This document shows positions 23,454 to 34,090 of a stretch of DNA of 64,000 nt, in pieces. The DNA lies in assembly GCF_000321225.1 (NCBI RefSeq), contig NW_004450661.1:2037819-2101818 (forward strand). The letters are read 5' to 3'. The DNA is from Odobenus rosmarus divergens (taxonomy: Eukaryota > Chordata > Mammalia > Carnivora > Odobenidae). The notes beneath the pieces were generated by a model. That model was not told the origin of the DNA. It ran no database searches and worked only from the letters and a program-made list of their open reading frames with translations. The stretch's first letter is position 1. Every line of letters begins with the position of its first letter. The translations under genes and the position numbers were made by a program.

Positions 23454-23586
23454 CTCTCACAGTTATAACTGTTTTGATTTGTTACTCTGCTTAGTATGAA
23501 AACATAGAACAAATGTTACACTCTCACAGTTGTAACTGTTTTGATTTGTTACTCTGCTTAATATGAAAACACAGAACAAATAATAA
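23454..23586 (+). repeat. Tandem duplication, 67-bp unit, two copies
   Basis: Copy 1 (23454-23520) and copy 2 (23521-about 23586) both start ctctcacagtt and share about 95% of their bases; I count three substitutions before the copies diverge at the end. The unit is not a known repeat to me. Confidence 0.9.
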
Positions 23587-24329
23587 GAAGCAAAAAAAAA
23601 TTTTAAGCAGGCTAGTGGGAGAGATGATATTTCTAAGAGACTTTTCCTGACCATTTCGTATCACTTGACTGGGGCATTTCCTTCTCATATGCTCTAATTC
23701 AAATATGTGGACACTTGTCGATTAATGAGCATGGAGTATCATTTTTGCCTTCAAAAACTTTCAACATATTAGGAAGGTAAGAGCACACGCAGACAGAAAC
23801 TACTACATCTTAAAGGAAGGCTCCGTCATGAGTTCTTACAGAGACCTCGGCCATCAGACAGGCAATGCTCTCTTGCCTCCTAACCGACCCCCAAGATATG
23901 CTTCAGCTAATCCTCAAACTTTATGTCTTATCCACACAGCTTTCCTGTGCTTGGAAAAAATCCATAAGATGCTAATTCCCTGAGAAGGTCTAATTCTCAA
24001 AACCCTTTAGTATAGTTTCCATATCCTTCAGACTCCCTTTCCTACAAATGTGACCATGGATGCTGTTGTTGGTATGGGATGGATAATTCCAATAGAAGCC
24101 ATAATCATCTAAGCTAAATTGGGCTCCTAGGCTGTAGTGAACTCAAGGTTAAACAAGTCATCATTCAAACATTTCAATAATTCTGGAACCTCAAATGGGA
24201 AGATAAGATCTGTTCTACCTCTCACTCGCTATGTGTTTTCCAATAATGGCACCAACTTCTCTGTGTCTCAGACTCCATCAAGAGTCGGAAGTTAATACAT
24301 AGCAAACCTGTATTTATGGGGGAGGGAAT
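23587..24329. other. Unique intron
   Basis: I see no gene or named repeat. Confidence 0.4.
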
Positions 24330-24640
24330 AGGGAGTTATTGTTTAATAGGTACAGAGTTTTAGTCTTACAAGGCGAAAAGAGTTCTGTGGATGAATGGTA
24401 GTGATGGTAGCAAGACAGTGGGAATGTCCTAATGCCACTGAGCTGTACACTTAAAAATGGTTCAGGGAAAATTTTACATTATGTGTATTTTACCATGATT
24501 AAAAATTTTTTAGTATTCTAAAATTGATTTGGGTGATGGTTGCACAACTCTGAGAATATACTAAAAACCACTGACTCGTCCACTTTAAATGGGTGAATGG
24601 TGTGGTATGTGAATTACATCTCAACCTGTTACAAAAGGGG
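24330..24640 (+). mobile_element. Old L1 3' UTR, two successive ends
   Basis: 'gatgaatggtagtgatggtagca...ccactgagctgtacacttaaaaatgg' is one L1 3' end. 'ggtgatggttgcacaactctg...ccactttaaatgggtgaatgg' directly after it is another. Both are sense, and the second lacks its upstream part. Confidence 0.7.
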
Positions 24641-24659
24641 AGAAAAAAGAGTCAAATGG

Positions 24660-24892
24660 ATATTCTAGGGAAAAAACCCTATATTTTAAATTAATCCAGA
24701 CGGGTTACAGCAGAAATAGGATTAGTAAATTTGAATACAGGTCAATAAAAAGTAGTCAACCTGAATCATAGGTGGAAAAGAGAATAAAGAACAGAACAGA
24801 ACAGAAGAGACTGTGAAATACAGTCAACAACAAAACCTGACCCAGGAACTTGATAGTCAAAATGTTAAAAACAAAAAATATAGAGGAAATTT
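24660..24892 (+). mobile_element. L1 (L1MA-like) ORF1 region, host copy piece 1
   Basis: Sense ORF1-like text continues after the nested element ('...agaggaaaat' to 'aagacatcccattcagg'), so the host L1 runs from here to 31.6 kb with several interruptions. It is not intact. Confidence 0.6.
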
Positions 24893-24909
24893 TAAAAGAA
24901 GCAGAGGAA

Positions 24910-25470
24910 TTTACCCAAAGGATACAAAAATACAGATTTGAAGGTGTACATGCACCCTGATGTTTATAGCGGCATTATCAACAATAGCCAAACTACAGAG
25001 AGAGCCCAAATGTCCATTGACTGATGAATGGATAAAGAAGAGGTGGTGTATATACACAATGGAGCATTTCTCAGCCATCAAAAATAATGAAATCTTGCCA
25101 TTTGCCACAACGTGGATGGAGCTAATGCATTATGCTAAGTGAAATAAGTCAGAGAAAGACAAATACCATAAGATTTTACTCATATGTGGAGTTTAAGAAA
25201 CAAACAGATGAACATATGGAAAGGAAAAAGAGAGAGAGAGGGAAACAAACCGTAAGAGACTCTTAATGATAGAAAACAAACTGAGGGATGATGGAGGGAT
25301 GTGGGTGGGGGATGGGCTAAATGGGTGATGGGTCTTAAGGAGGGCACTTGTTACGATGAGCACTGAGTGTTGTATGTAAATGATGAATCACTAAATTCTA
25401 CTCCTGAAACCAATATTACACTATATGTTAACTAACTAGAATTTAAATAAAAATTTGAAGAAAAAATAAA
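24910..25470 (+). mobile_element. Carnivore L1 3' end, 5'-truncated, nested
   Basis: This is a sense L1 ORF2 end plus 3' UTR with an A-rich tail. Its decayed frame at 24960-25142 reads PLTDEWIKKRWCIYTMEHFS. The 17-bp target duplication taaaagaagcagaggaa is perfect (24893-24909 and 25471-25487). It inserted into the L1MA-like ORF1. Confidence 0.94.
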
Positions 25471-25487
25471 TAAAAGAAGCAGAGGAA

Positions 25488-26296
25488 AATAAGACATCCC
25501 ATTCAGGAGAACAAAAATAGAATGGCATCTGAATTCTCATCAGAAGCAATAACGTATTTAAACTGCTAAAGGTTTAAAAAGAAAAAAGCAAGCTTATAAT
25601 TTTACACCTTGAGAAAATAATCCAAATAAAGATGTTTTCAAACAAATGATTTAAAAAAAAAATTCATCACCAAAAGAACTGTACTATGAAAAAGAATAAA
25701 GCAGATGCTCAGGCAGAAAGAAACTAATCCCCCTCACAAAAATATGAAACTAAAAAGAAGAATGAAAACATACGAATAACTATAAAAGAATATTGACAAT
25801 TTAAAGCAGTAATGATAACAAAGACCTGTAGGTTTATAACAAAAATAGCACAAAGAGCAAGAAGGAAGTTAAACAGAATTAAACTACTGTAAAGATCTTA
25901 CGTAGTTTGAAAAGGGGTAAAAGTACTAATTTAAATAGCTTTTACTATGTGGAGAACACAATTGTAATCTCTAGGGTGAGCACTAAAGAATAATAAAAAT
26001 ATATACAACTAAAAAGCTAAATTGGGAAATTAAATGGAATAATAAACAAATAATTAATCCAAAGAAGGTGGGAAAAAAGGATATAGGAACAAAAAAAAAA
26101 AAAAAACAAGTATCAGAAAGAAAAAATAAATAGCAAGATGATAGACTAAAACCCAAGGATAACAACGATGACAAAAGTGGACTAAGTATTCCGATCATAA
26201 GACAATTATCAACGGACCAGATTTTCAAAAAACAAAAAAGGACCCAATCCTTTGCTATTTATTTACAAGAGATAATCTTTAAAAATAAGGCCACAA
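25488..26296 (+). mobile_element. L1MA-like ORF1 end to ORF2 start, host copy piece 2
   Basis: Sense text follows the L1MA-type ORF1 end, inter-ORF spacer and ORF2 start (for example 'ctctagggtgagcactaaag' and 'caaagaaggtgggaaaa'). It stops near 26296 where another L1 begins. Confidence 0.65.
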
Positions 26297-28322
26297 GACT
26301 ATACATAAAAACCTAAAGACGCCACTAAAAAACTGTTAGTACTGATGAACAAATTCAGTAAGGCTGCAGGATACAAAATTAATACACAGAAATTTATTGT
26401 TTTTTCTAATACTAATAACAAAGTAGCAAAAAGTGAAATTAAGAAAACAATCCCATTTACAACTGCACCAAAAAGAATAAAATACCTAGGAACAAACTTA
26501 ACCAAGAAAGCAAAAGACCTGTACTCTGAAAAGTATAAAACTTTGATGAAAAAAACAAACAAGTGAAAAATATTTCATGCTCACGGATTGTAGGAATTGT
26601 TAAAATGTCCATACTACCCAAAGCAATCTATAGATTCAGTGCAACCCCTATCAAAATACCAATAGCATTTTCACAGAACTAGAACAAAAAATCCTAAAAT
26701 TTGTATGGAACAACAAAAGACCCTGAATAGCCAAAGCAATTTTGAGAAAGAACAACAAAACTGGAGATATCACAATCCTAGATTTCAAGATACATTACAA
26801 AGCTATCTATAATAATCAAAACAGTATGGTACTGGCACAAAAATAGACACATAGATCAATGAACAGAATAGAGAGCCCCATAAATAAACCCATGCTTATA
26901 TCGTCAACTAATCTATGGCAAGGAAGGCAATAATATACAGTGGGAAAAAGACAGTCTCTTCAATATATGGTGCTGGGAAAACTGGACAGGTACATGCAAA
27001 AGAAATGTATGTAGACCACTTTCTTACACCATACACAAAAATAAACTCAAAATAGATTAAAGACCTAAGTGTGACACATCAAACCATAAAACTCCTAGGA
27101 GAAAACAAAGGCTGTAATCTCTTTGACATCAGACCCAGCAACATTTTTCTAGATGTCACCTCAGGCAAGGGGGGAAAAAAGCAAAAATAAACTATTGGGA
27201 TTACATTAAAATAAAAAGCTTTTGCACAGTGAAAGAAGCCATTAACAAAATGAAAAAGTGAACTACTGAATGGAGAAGATAAATGCAAATGACATCCAAT
27301 AAGGGGTTAAGAGCTAAAATATATAAAGAACTTCTACAACTCAATACCAAAAAAACCCAAATAATTCGATTAAAAATAGGCATAGAGCCTGTATAGAGAT
27401 TATTCCAAAGAAGATTTACTGACAGCCAACAGACACACGGAAAGATGCTCAACATCACTGATCATCAGGGAAATGCAAATCAAAACCACAATGAGGTATC
27501 ACCTTACACCTGTCAGAATGGCTATAATCAGAAAGAAATAACAAGTGTTAGTAAGGATGTGGAGAAAAAGAAACATTCATGCACTGTTGGGAGGAATGTA
27601 AAATGGTGCAGCCACTGTGGAAAACAGCATGGAGATTCCTCAAAAACTTAAAAATAGAAATATAATGAGATGCAGTAATTCTATTACTGGGTATTTACCC
27701 AAGGAAAACAAAAACGCTAATTTGAAAAGATATATGCATCCCTATGTTTATTGCAGCATTATTTACAATAGCCAGGATATGGAAGCAACCCAAGTGTCTG
27801 TCCACAGATGAATGGATAAAGAAGATGTTACACACACACAAACACACACACACGACGGAGTATTACTCAGTCATAAAAAAGATGAGATCTTGCCATTTGG
27901 GACAATATGAATGACCTAGAGGGCATTATGCTAAGTGAAGTAAGTCAGACAAGGAAAGACAAATACCATATGAGTTCACTTATATGTGGAAAAAAAAAAA
28001 AAAAAAGAACACACAAAAAAAAAGCAGAAACAGGCCCATAAATAGAGGGAACTAACTGATGGCTGCCAGAGGTAAGGGGGTAGGGGTACAGACAAAAATG
28101 GGTGAAGGGGAGTGGGAGGTACAGGCTTCTGGTTATGAAATGAATAAATCATGGGAATAAAAGGTACAGCGTGGGGAATATAATCAATGATACTGCAACA
28201 GCGTTATACCGTAGCTACATTTGTGGAGAGCAGAGGATGCAGAGTTGTCCAATCACTCCGTTGTACCTGAAACTAATGTAACATTGTGTGTCAACTATAC
28301 TTCGATAAACAAGTAAGACAGG
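26297..28322 (+). mobile_element. L1 ORF2 C-terminal half plus 3' UTR, nested
   Basis: Sense L1 from the '[16 protein letters not shown]' region (frame 26345-26566) through the RT C-terminal and Cys-rich regions (for example a WKTAWRFLKN-type stretch, decayed) to a 3' end at about 28320. Decay is mild but stops are frequent. It lies between parts of the host L1, which resumes at 28323. The left edge and target duplication are not resolved. Confidence 0.75.
27831..27853 (+). repeat. (CA)n microsatellite, interrupted
   Basis: A short CA run with an 'aaac' interruption lies within the L1 'gtggtatatatacacaatgg' position. Confidence 0.8.
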
Positions 28323-28539
28323 AAATTTAAATAAAAGAAATGGAAAAAGGCATGCCCTGCTAACAGTATCCAAAAGAAAGCTGGATGCCTTTTTTAACAT
28401 CAGACAAAGCAGGCTTAAAAGCAATAAGTATTATTAAATAAAAACAGGAATATTTCATAACAGCAAAAGGACTCATTCAACAAGAAGACAAAGCAATCCT
28501 ATCTGTGTATACATCTAGTAACATAACTCTAAAATATAT
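28323..28539 (+). mobile_element. L1 ORF2 endonuclease, host copy piece 3
   Basis: 'gaaatggaaaaaggcatgccctgctaac...aaagaaagctgga' continues ORF2 where the host piece ending at 26296 left off. It breaks again at about 28540 at the inverted segment. Confidence 0.65.
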
Positions 28540-28796
28540 ATATAATATGCGGTTATTATTTTTTTAAATGTTGGACCTATAATGTTTTCTCTCCCTTTAT
28601 TCTTCATCGGTCATCTGTGTCTTCTCTCTGTTCATCTTGGTAGAGTTTTCTCAATTATAGTAATCTTTCCAAAGAACCAACTTTTGGCTTTCTTAATTGT
28701 TAATTGTTTTCTATTTCATTGATTTTTGCTCCTATTTGTATATTTTCTTTGTTCTACATTTCTGGGGTGTTAGGCTTACTAGGATTCCACTCCCCA
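28540..28796 (-). mobile_element. Inverted L1 ORF2 segment (foldback arm 1)
   Basis: About 235 bp (28559-28793) match the reverse complement of 29551-29788 at about 90% by eye, including text that departs from the usual L1 sequence. It is an inverted copy of the host L1's own ORF2 linker, set into the endonuclease region upstream of it. No target duplication is evident. Confidence 0.85.
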
Positions 28797-29260
28797 AAGC
28801 AAAAATTGATAGAAATCAACAATTCCATAATCAAAGTTGAAGACTGTTTATGCCCCTTTCTCAGTAACTGACAGAACAAGCAGACAAAATAATTAGTAAT
28901 ACAGACAATTTTTTCAAACTCTATCTACTTGACCTAAATAGCCTATAGAGAATAAACACTTAACAACTTCAAAATACATACATTTTTTGCAATTTCATAT
29001 AGAATATTTACCAATATAGACCAGAAACTGAACCATAAAGGAAGTCTCAACAAAATTCAAGCACTGAAATCATATAGTATACTTTCTTACCATTAAGAAA
29101 TTAACCTAGAAATCAATAATAAAATGGTAAGTAGGAAATTATCAAAAGTTTGAAAATTAAGCAACACACTTTTAAAAAGAAGAAATCATAGTGGAAACAA
29201 AGTATTTTGAACTGAAATAATGAGATTATGATGTATCAAAACTTCTAGGATGCTCTTAAA
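28797..29260 (+). mobile_element. L1 ORF2 endonuclease end, host copy piece 4
   Basis: Sense ORF2 resumes at 'aagcaaaaattgatagaaatc' and runs through the end of the endonuclease region to the SINE target site. Confidence 0.65.
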
Positions 29261-29274
29261 AAGTCTTTAGAGAG

Positions 29275-29473
29275 AGAGGCGCCTGGGTGGCTCAGTCGTT
29301 AAGCATCTGCCTTCAGCTCAGGTCATGGTCCCAGGGTCCTGGGACTGAGCCCCACATCGGGATCCCTGCTCAGCGGGGAGCCTGCTTTTCCCTCTCCCAC
29401 TCCCCCTGCTTGTGTTCCTGCTCTCGCTGTGTCTCTCTCTGTCAAATAGATAAAATCTTTTAAAAAAAAAAAA
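29275..29473 (+). mobile_element. Can-SINE
   Basis: Sense, full-length SINE with poly-A. The 14-bp target duplication aagtctttagagag is perfect at 29261-29274 and 29474-29487. Confidence 0.95.
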
Positions 29474-29487
29474 AAGTCTTTAGAGAG

Positions 29488-30177
29488 TAAAATAGCTTTA
29501 AATTCACGTTAAATCTTTGAACAATAAAAAATCCCATCCCAATAAGCCAGGGAGGGTGGATCCTAGTAAACTTAACACCCCAGGAAAGTAGAACAAAGAA
29601 AATATACAAATAGGAGCAAAAATCAATGAAACAGAAAACAGACCATTAACAATTAACAAAACTAAAAGTTGGTTCTTTGAAAAGGTTACTATAATTGAGA
29701 AAACTCTACCAAAATGAACAGGGAGAAGACACAAATGACCAATGAAGAATAACGGGAGAGAAAACATTATAGGTCAACATTTAAAAAAAAAAAAAAAAGA
29801 ACCACATACTAGGTATAACTTTTTGCCAATACATTTGACACACTACATGAAATGGCCAAATCTTTAACAATGCAAAACTGACACAAGGGAAAAAAAAAAA
29901 AAAAAGGAATACCTGAATGGTCCTATATTCCTATATATCTGAATTGTCCCATCTTACACAAATTTTTTCAGAGGATAGCAGAAGAAGATACACTTCCCTG
30001 TGTATACCTAACAAGGCTATCATGAAAAAAAATTATTAAAGGCCAACACCACTCATGAATATAAATGCAAAATTCCTAAATAAAATATTACAAAATCATT
30101 TACAGTTATGTAAAAAAGTACAAGACATCATGACCAACTAGGGTTTATTCCAGGAATTCAGGGTTAATTCAATATTC
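29488..30177 (+). mobile_element. L1 ORF2 linker and RT, host copy piece 5 (foldback arm 2)
   Basis: Sense ORF2 text includes 'caaaaatcaatgaaacagaaaacag' and 'aagttggttctttgaaaagg'. Positions 29551-29788 are the second arm of the foldback. An A-run follows arm 2 at about 29782-29798. Confidence 0.7.
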
Positions 30178-30190
30178 AAAAGTCAATCAA

Positions 30191-30373
30191 CAGGACACCA
30201 GGGTGGTTCAGTCAGTTAAGCATCTGCCTTCAGCTCAAATCATGATCCCAAGGAACAAGCCCCGAATCCAGCCCCGAATCCTTGTTCCTCCCTGCTTCTC
30301 CCTTTCCTTCTGCCGCTCCCCCTGCTTGTGCTTTCTATCAAATAAATAAATGAATGAATAAAATCTTTTTTTA
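30191..30373 (+). mobile_element. Older Can-SINE with internal duplication
   Basis: Sense SINE, more diverged. A 12-bp unit, agccccgaatcc, is doubled in its middle. The 13-bp target duplication aaaagtcaatcaa is perfect at 30178-30190 and 30374-30386. Confidence 0.92.
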
Positions 30374-30386
30374 AAAAGTCAATCAA

Positions 30387-31085
30387 TATAATTCACCACA
30401 TTAATAAATTAAAGGAGGAAAAAACATTTTATCTCAATAAATGCAGAAAAAGTATTTGGTAGAATTCAAAACCTATTAATGGTGAAAATTCTCAGAAAAC
30501 CAGGAATATAAGAGACCTTCCTTAATCTAACAGAAGAGTATTTACAAATAACGAAAGTCAACAATATACTTAATGCTGAAACACTGAACATATTCCCCCT
30601 GAAATTAGAAATAAGAGAAGGATGTCTATTATATCCACTTCTTTTCAACATTGTATTGTAGATCCTAGACAGGACTAAGTCAAGAAAAAGAAATAAAGGT
30701 ATAGATTTTGCAGAGAAAAAAAAGTAAAATAGTTTTTATTCACAAAGACATAATTGTGCATGAAAAAAATTCTAAGTAGCCTACAAAATCTTCAAATTAA
30801 TAAGCAAATTTGGTAACTCTGATGCAAAATCAATAAACAAAAAACACTTTATACCAGCAAAAAACAATTAGGAAATGAAGCCATTTACAGAGTGCCAAAA
30901 ATACCAGATGTCTAGGAATAAGTTTAACAGCAAGAACAAAAAAGAATGGCAGCAAATATTGCTAAGAATATTTTGTTAATATATTGCCAATTAAAGAAGA
31001 CCTAAATAAATGGATATTCTATGGCCAATATTTGGAAAACTCAATATTAAGACTTCCATTCTCAAAAAAAAAAACGACTTCCATT
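30387..31085 (+). mobile_element. L1 ORF2 RT region, host copy piece 6
   Basis: Sense text 'atctcaataaatgcagaaaaag' (before the RT catalytic region) and 'aaattagaaataagagaaggatg' is recognisable. The frame is lost. Confidence 0.7.
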
Positions 31086-31097
31086 CTCTCCAAATTG

Positions 31098-31300
31098 TTT
31101 TTTCTTAAGATTTCATTTATTTATTTATTTGAGAGAGAGAGCATGCATGCAAGTAGGAGAAGGGGCAGAAGGGGAGAATCTCCAAGCAGACGTCCACTGA
31201 GCGCAGAGCCCGACTCGGACCTCCATCTCGACCCATGAGATCAGGACCTAAGCCAAAACCAAGAGTCAGACACTTAACCGACTGAGCCACCAAGGCTCCC
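31098..31300 (-). mobile_element. Older Can-SINE, antisense
   Basis: Minus-strand SINE of the older 'aaaaccaagagtcagacac' type. The 12-bp target duplication ctctccaaattg is perfect at 31086-31097 and 31301-31312. Confidence 0.93.
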
Positions 31301-31312
31301 CTCTCCAAATTG

Positions 31313-31605
31313 GTTTTTAGATTTAATGTAATTCCAACCAAAATCCCAACAGGTTTTTTGGGTTTGGGTGGAAATTGGCAAGCCAACTCTAGAATTTATA
31401 TGGATATACAAAGGATCTAAAATAGACATGGCAGTCTTGAAACAAAAGAACACGGGTAACTGATTCTAATACTTACTATCGTGCTATGCTAATTAACACA
31501 GTGCGGCATTGGCATCAGAATAGACAAACCAATGGAACATAATAAAAGAGTCCAACAATAAGCCCCCAAATGCACAGTCACTTGATTTTTGAGCAACGCT
31601 CAGAG
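31313..31605 (+). mobile_element. L1 ORF2, host copy piece 7
   Basis: Sense text 'ttaatgtaattccaaccaaaatccca' and 'gaatagacaaaccaatggaac' ends abruptly at about 31605. The 3' end of this L1 is missing. Confidence 0.7.
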
Positions 31606-31974
31606 CAGGGGTGGAGGTAACAGCCAGACTTGAATGGGTTAGGGAACAAAGGACCTGCCTTGGAGGGTTGTGCCTGGAGAAACACGGTATGTCTACCGTG
31701 TACTTAGGGTCCAAGTGTACTTAGGGTGGGTCTACATGGTGATGGGAGTTCTCCACTGACGGTGAGGCACTAGAGCACAGCCCAGAGGAGCCAGAGAACT
31801 GGGTCCAATCAGGGTTCGGGGTAGGGGCTTGGCCAGGCATTAAGAGTGAGGGCCAGAGGAATAGGAGATCTGGGGCAGGGAGGTAGTATTGCTTCAGTGC
31901 AGGGGTAGAGGGAACAGCCTGAGTGCTGTGGGTTCAAGGGAACTAAAGGAGGGGAGACCTGGGACATTTTCCTC
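31606..31974. other. Unrecognised G-rich intron
   Basis: No gene is seen. The 13-base string gtgtacttagggt occurs twice (about 31698 and 31715). Its origin is unknown to me. Confidence 0.4.
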
Positions 31975-32470
31975 TCATTCTCACCACTGCTGCCTGTATA
32001 CATCTTCAAAATCAAAGTCAGATCACGGCACACATCTAACGGAAACCCTTAATGGGCTCTTTTTGACCACACGATAAAATGTAAACTCCTTGGCAAGACT
32101 CTGGGATTCTATCACTGGATCTTGCCTCCCTCTCTCACGACGCCTCCCTCCCCGAACACTGACTCTGCTTTGGACACAGTGAATGCCTTGCTCGGCCCTA
32201 AGAGCAAACTCCTCTACATAGACTCTCTCCTCTTCCAAGAACACCCTTCTTACTCCTCACCAAACTAACTCCCATCATCTCATCCAGGAAGCCTTCCTGG
32301 ATTCTCTCACTAAGCTAAGTACTCCCCATTAGTAAGCCATAACACCCTGAGCTAAGCCCCGGAACAGCACGTCTCACATTCTCTGCCAGTGTCAATTACC
32401 TGCGGCCCCCACCGGACTGCAAGCTCTGAAGAGCTGCATTCCCATCCCCTAGCACCCCAGTCAGTAAGAT
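31975..32470 (+). mobile_element. L2 3' part
   Basis: Sense L2: 'aaatcaaagtcagatcacg...acggaaacccttaatgggctc', 'catctcatccaggaagccttcctggat' and 'actgcaagctctgaagagctgc'. An ancient copy, with chance frames only. Confidence 0.75.
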
Positions 32471-32654
32471 CTCTTTAAAGAAGGAACAACCTTAAAGAGG
32501 TGCCAAGAAAAGTTGGGGGAGATTTAAAAGAGAAGCAGGACTCGGGTTGGCTAGGAGCCTGGGAGAGAACGGACAGTAGGGAAGCAATGAAAATGAGGCA
32601 GAGTGGCTGAGTCTAGTTTTCTCCAAGGACATCCACAGTCCTTTACACGCTATG

Positions 32655-33014
32655 AGCACAAGTTTGGAAGAAGAAGAATTTTAAAAATAAAAATGTGGAA
32701 TATAAGGAATAGAGCAGAGGCCCACAGGGGAAGGGAGGGAAAACTGAATGGGAAGAAATCAGAGAGGGAGACAAAACATGAGAGACTCTGGACTCCGGGA
32801 ACCAAACTGAAGGCTACAGAAGGGAGTGGGGTGGGGGATGGGGTAACCAGGTGACGGGTATTAAGGAGGGCATGTGTGGTGAGGAGCACTGGGTGTTATA
32901 CGCAACTAATGAACTGTTGAACACTACAACAAAAACTAATGATGAACTATATGTTGGCTAACTGAACATAATGAAAATTAATTAATTAATTAATTAATTA
33001 ATTAATTAATTAAA
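32655..33014 (+). mobile_element. Carnivore L1 3' UTR end with (ATTA)n tail
   Basis: Sense L1 3' end ('gagactctggactccgggaacc', 'gagcactgggtgttatacgc') ending in about ten ATTA/TTAA units (32975-33013) instead of plain poly-A. Confidence 0.88.
32975..33013 (+). repeat. (ATTA)n microsatellite
   Basis: A pure tetranucleotide run has grown at the tail of the L1. Likely length-variable. Confidence 0.95.
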
Positions 33015-33540
33015 ATACATGGGGAAGATCATGGCTGGATTCCCCTGGTAGGTAAGATGCGGGAGACAACCACATTGTTAGAATGGGGACAGTGGCAACA
33101 TTGGGAACATCACTGCCGTCAGCCCCCGGCCTCTGGCCTCCGTGGCAGGCCCTCAAAGGAGAAACACGCCCATCAGCAGCACTTCCTGCCCCTAACGAGA
33201 CACGGGGATGAAAACTATAGTGTGTTGTCTGTCTGCTTGTGTCCTCTTTTGTTTGCCAAAATCGGATGTAGAAATAGCACCAAAATAAAAGAGAGAAACG
33301 CCAAGGAAAACAGTCTGAAATGTGTGGAAAGTATCATGCACGTTATTCTTGCTGTCCGTCATGGTATCAGACTAACAACTTGTGCTAAAGGTTGTCAGTT
33401 TTTATTCAGGAGACAACACAGGCTGCAAGCCAGTGTCTCAGCTCCTGTCCACTCTCCGTGTCCAACAGACCCACAGGAGGAGGAAATCCCAGGACAAGGC
33501 CTGCACTGATCAGGCTTGAAAACCAATGCCTTTCAGTAAT
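33015..33540. other. Unique intron
   Basis: The 150-codon frame at 33057-33509 is the longest in this part, but it shows no domain, no repeat homology I recognise and no splice context. I do not call it a gene. Confidence 0.4.
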
Positions 33541-33544
33541 TTTT

Positions 33545-34090
33545 TTTAATTGCTATTACTGAATAGATAACCAATTATGGTACACCCACTCAACAGAATA
33601 TTGCTGAGCAATGAAAAGAAATGAGCTATCAAGCCACGAAAAGACATGGAGGAACCCTAAATACATATCACTAAGTGAAAGCAGCCACTCTGGAAAGGCT
33701 ACATACTGTATGATTCCAACTATATGACATCCTTGGAAAGGCAAAATTATGAGGACAGTAAAAAGATCAGTGGTTGCCAGGGGTTGGGGAGGAGGGTGAG
33801 ATGAACAGGTAGGGAGTGCAGAGGTGTTTAGAGCAGTGGAACATTATGCATGACACATAATGATGGAGCTCTGTCATTAACTATCTGCCAAAACCCTTAG
33901 GATGTATTCTACAAAGAGTAAACCCTAACGTTAACAATGAACTTAAACTAATAAGAATCTATCAATAGTGGCTGTAATCAATGTACCACACTAACGCAAG
34001 ATGGCAGTGATAGGGAAACTGTGGTCTCTGCGCTTTTTGTTCCATTTTTCTATGAACCTAAAATTGCTCTGAAAAAGTCTTAATGTTAAT
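33545..34090 (+). mobile_element. Old L1M 3' end
   Basis: Sense L1M: 'gtacacccactcaacagaat...gagcaatgaaaagaaatgagc', 'gatcagtggttgccaggggttgggg' and 'tctatgaacctaaaattgctctg'. Confidence 0.8.

Noticed and set aside
33057..33509. 150-codon plus-strand open frame
   Set aside because: Unique DNA without recognisable domain. It begins just after an L1 tail, and is open by chance in moderately GC-rich DNA.
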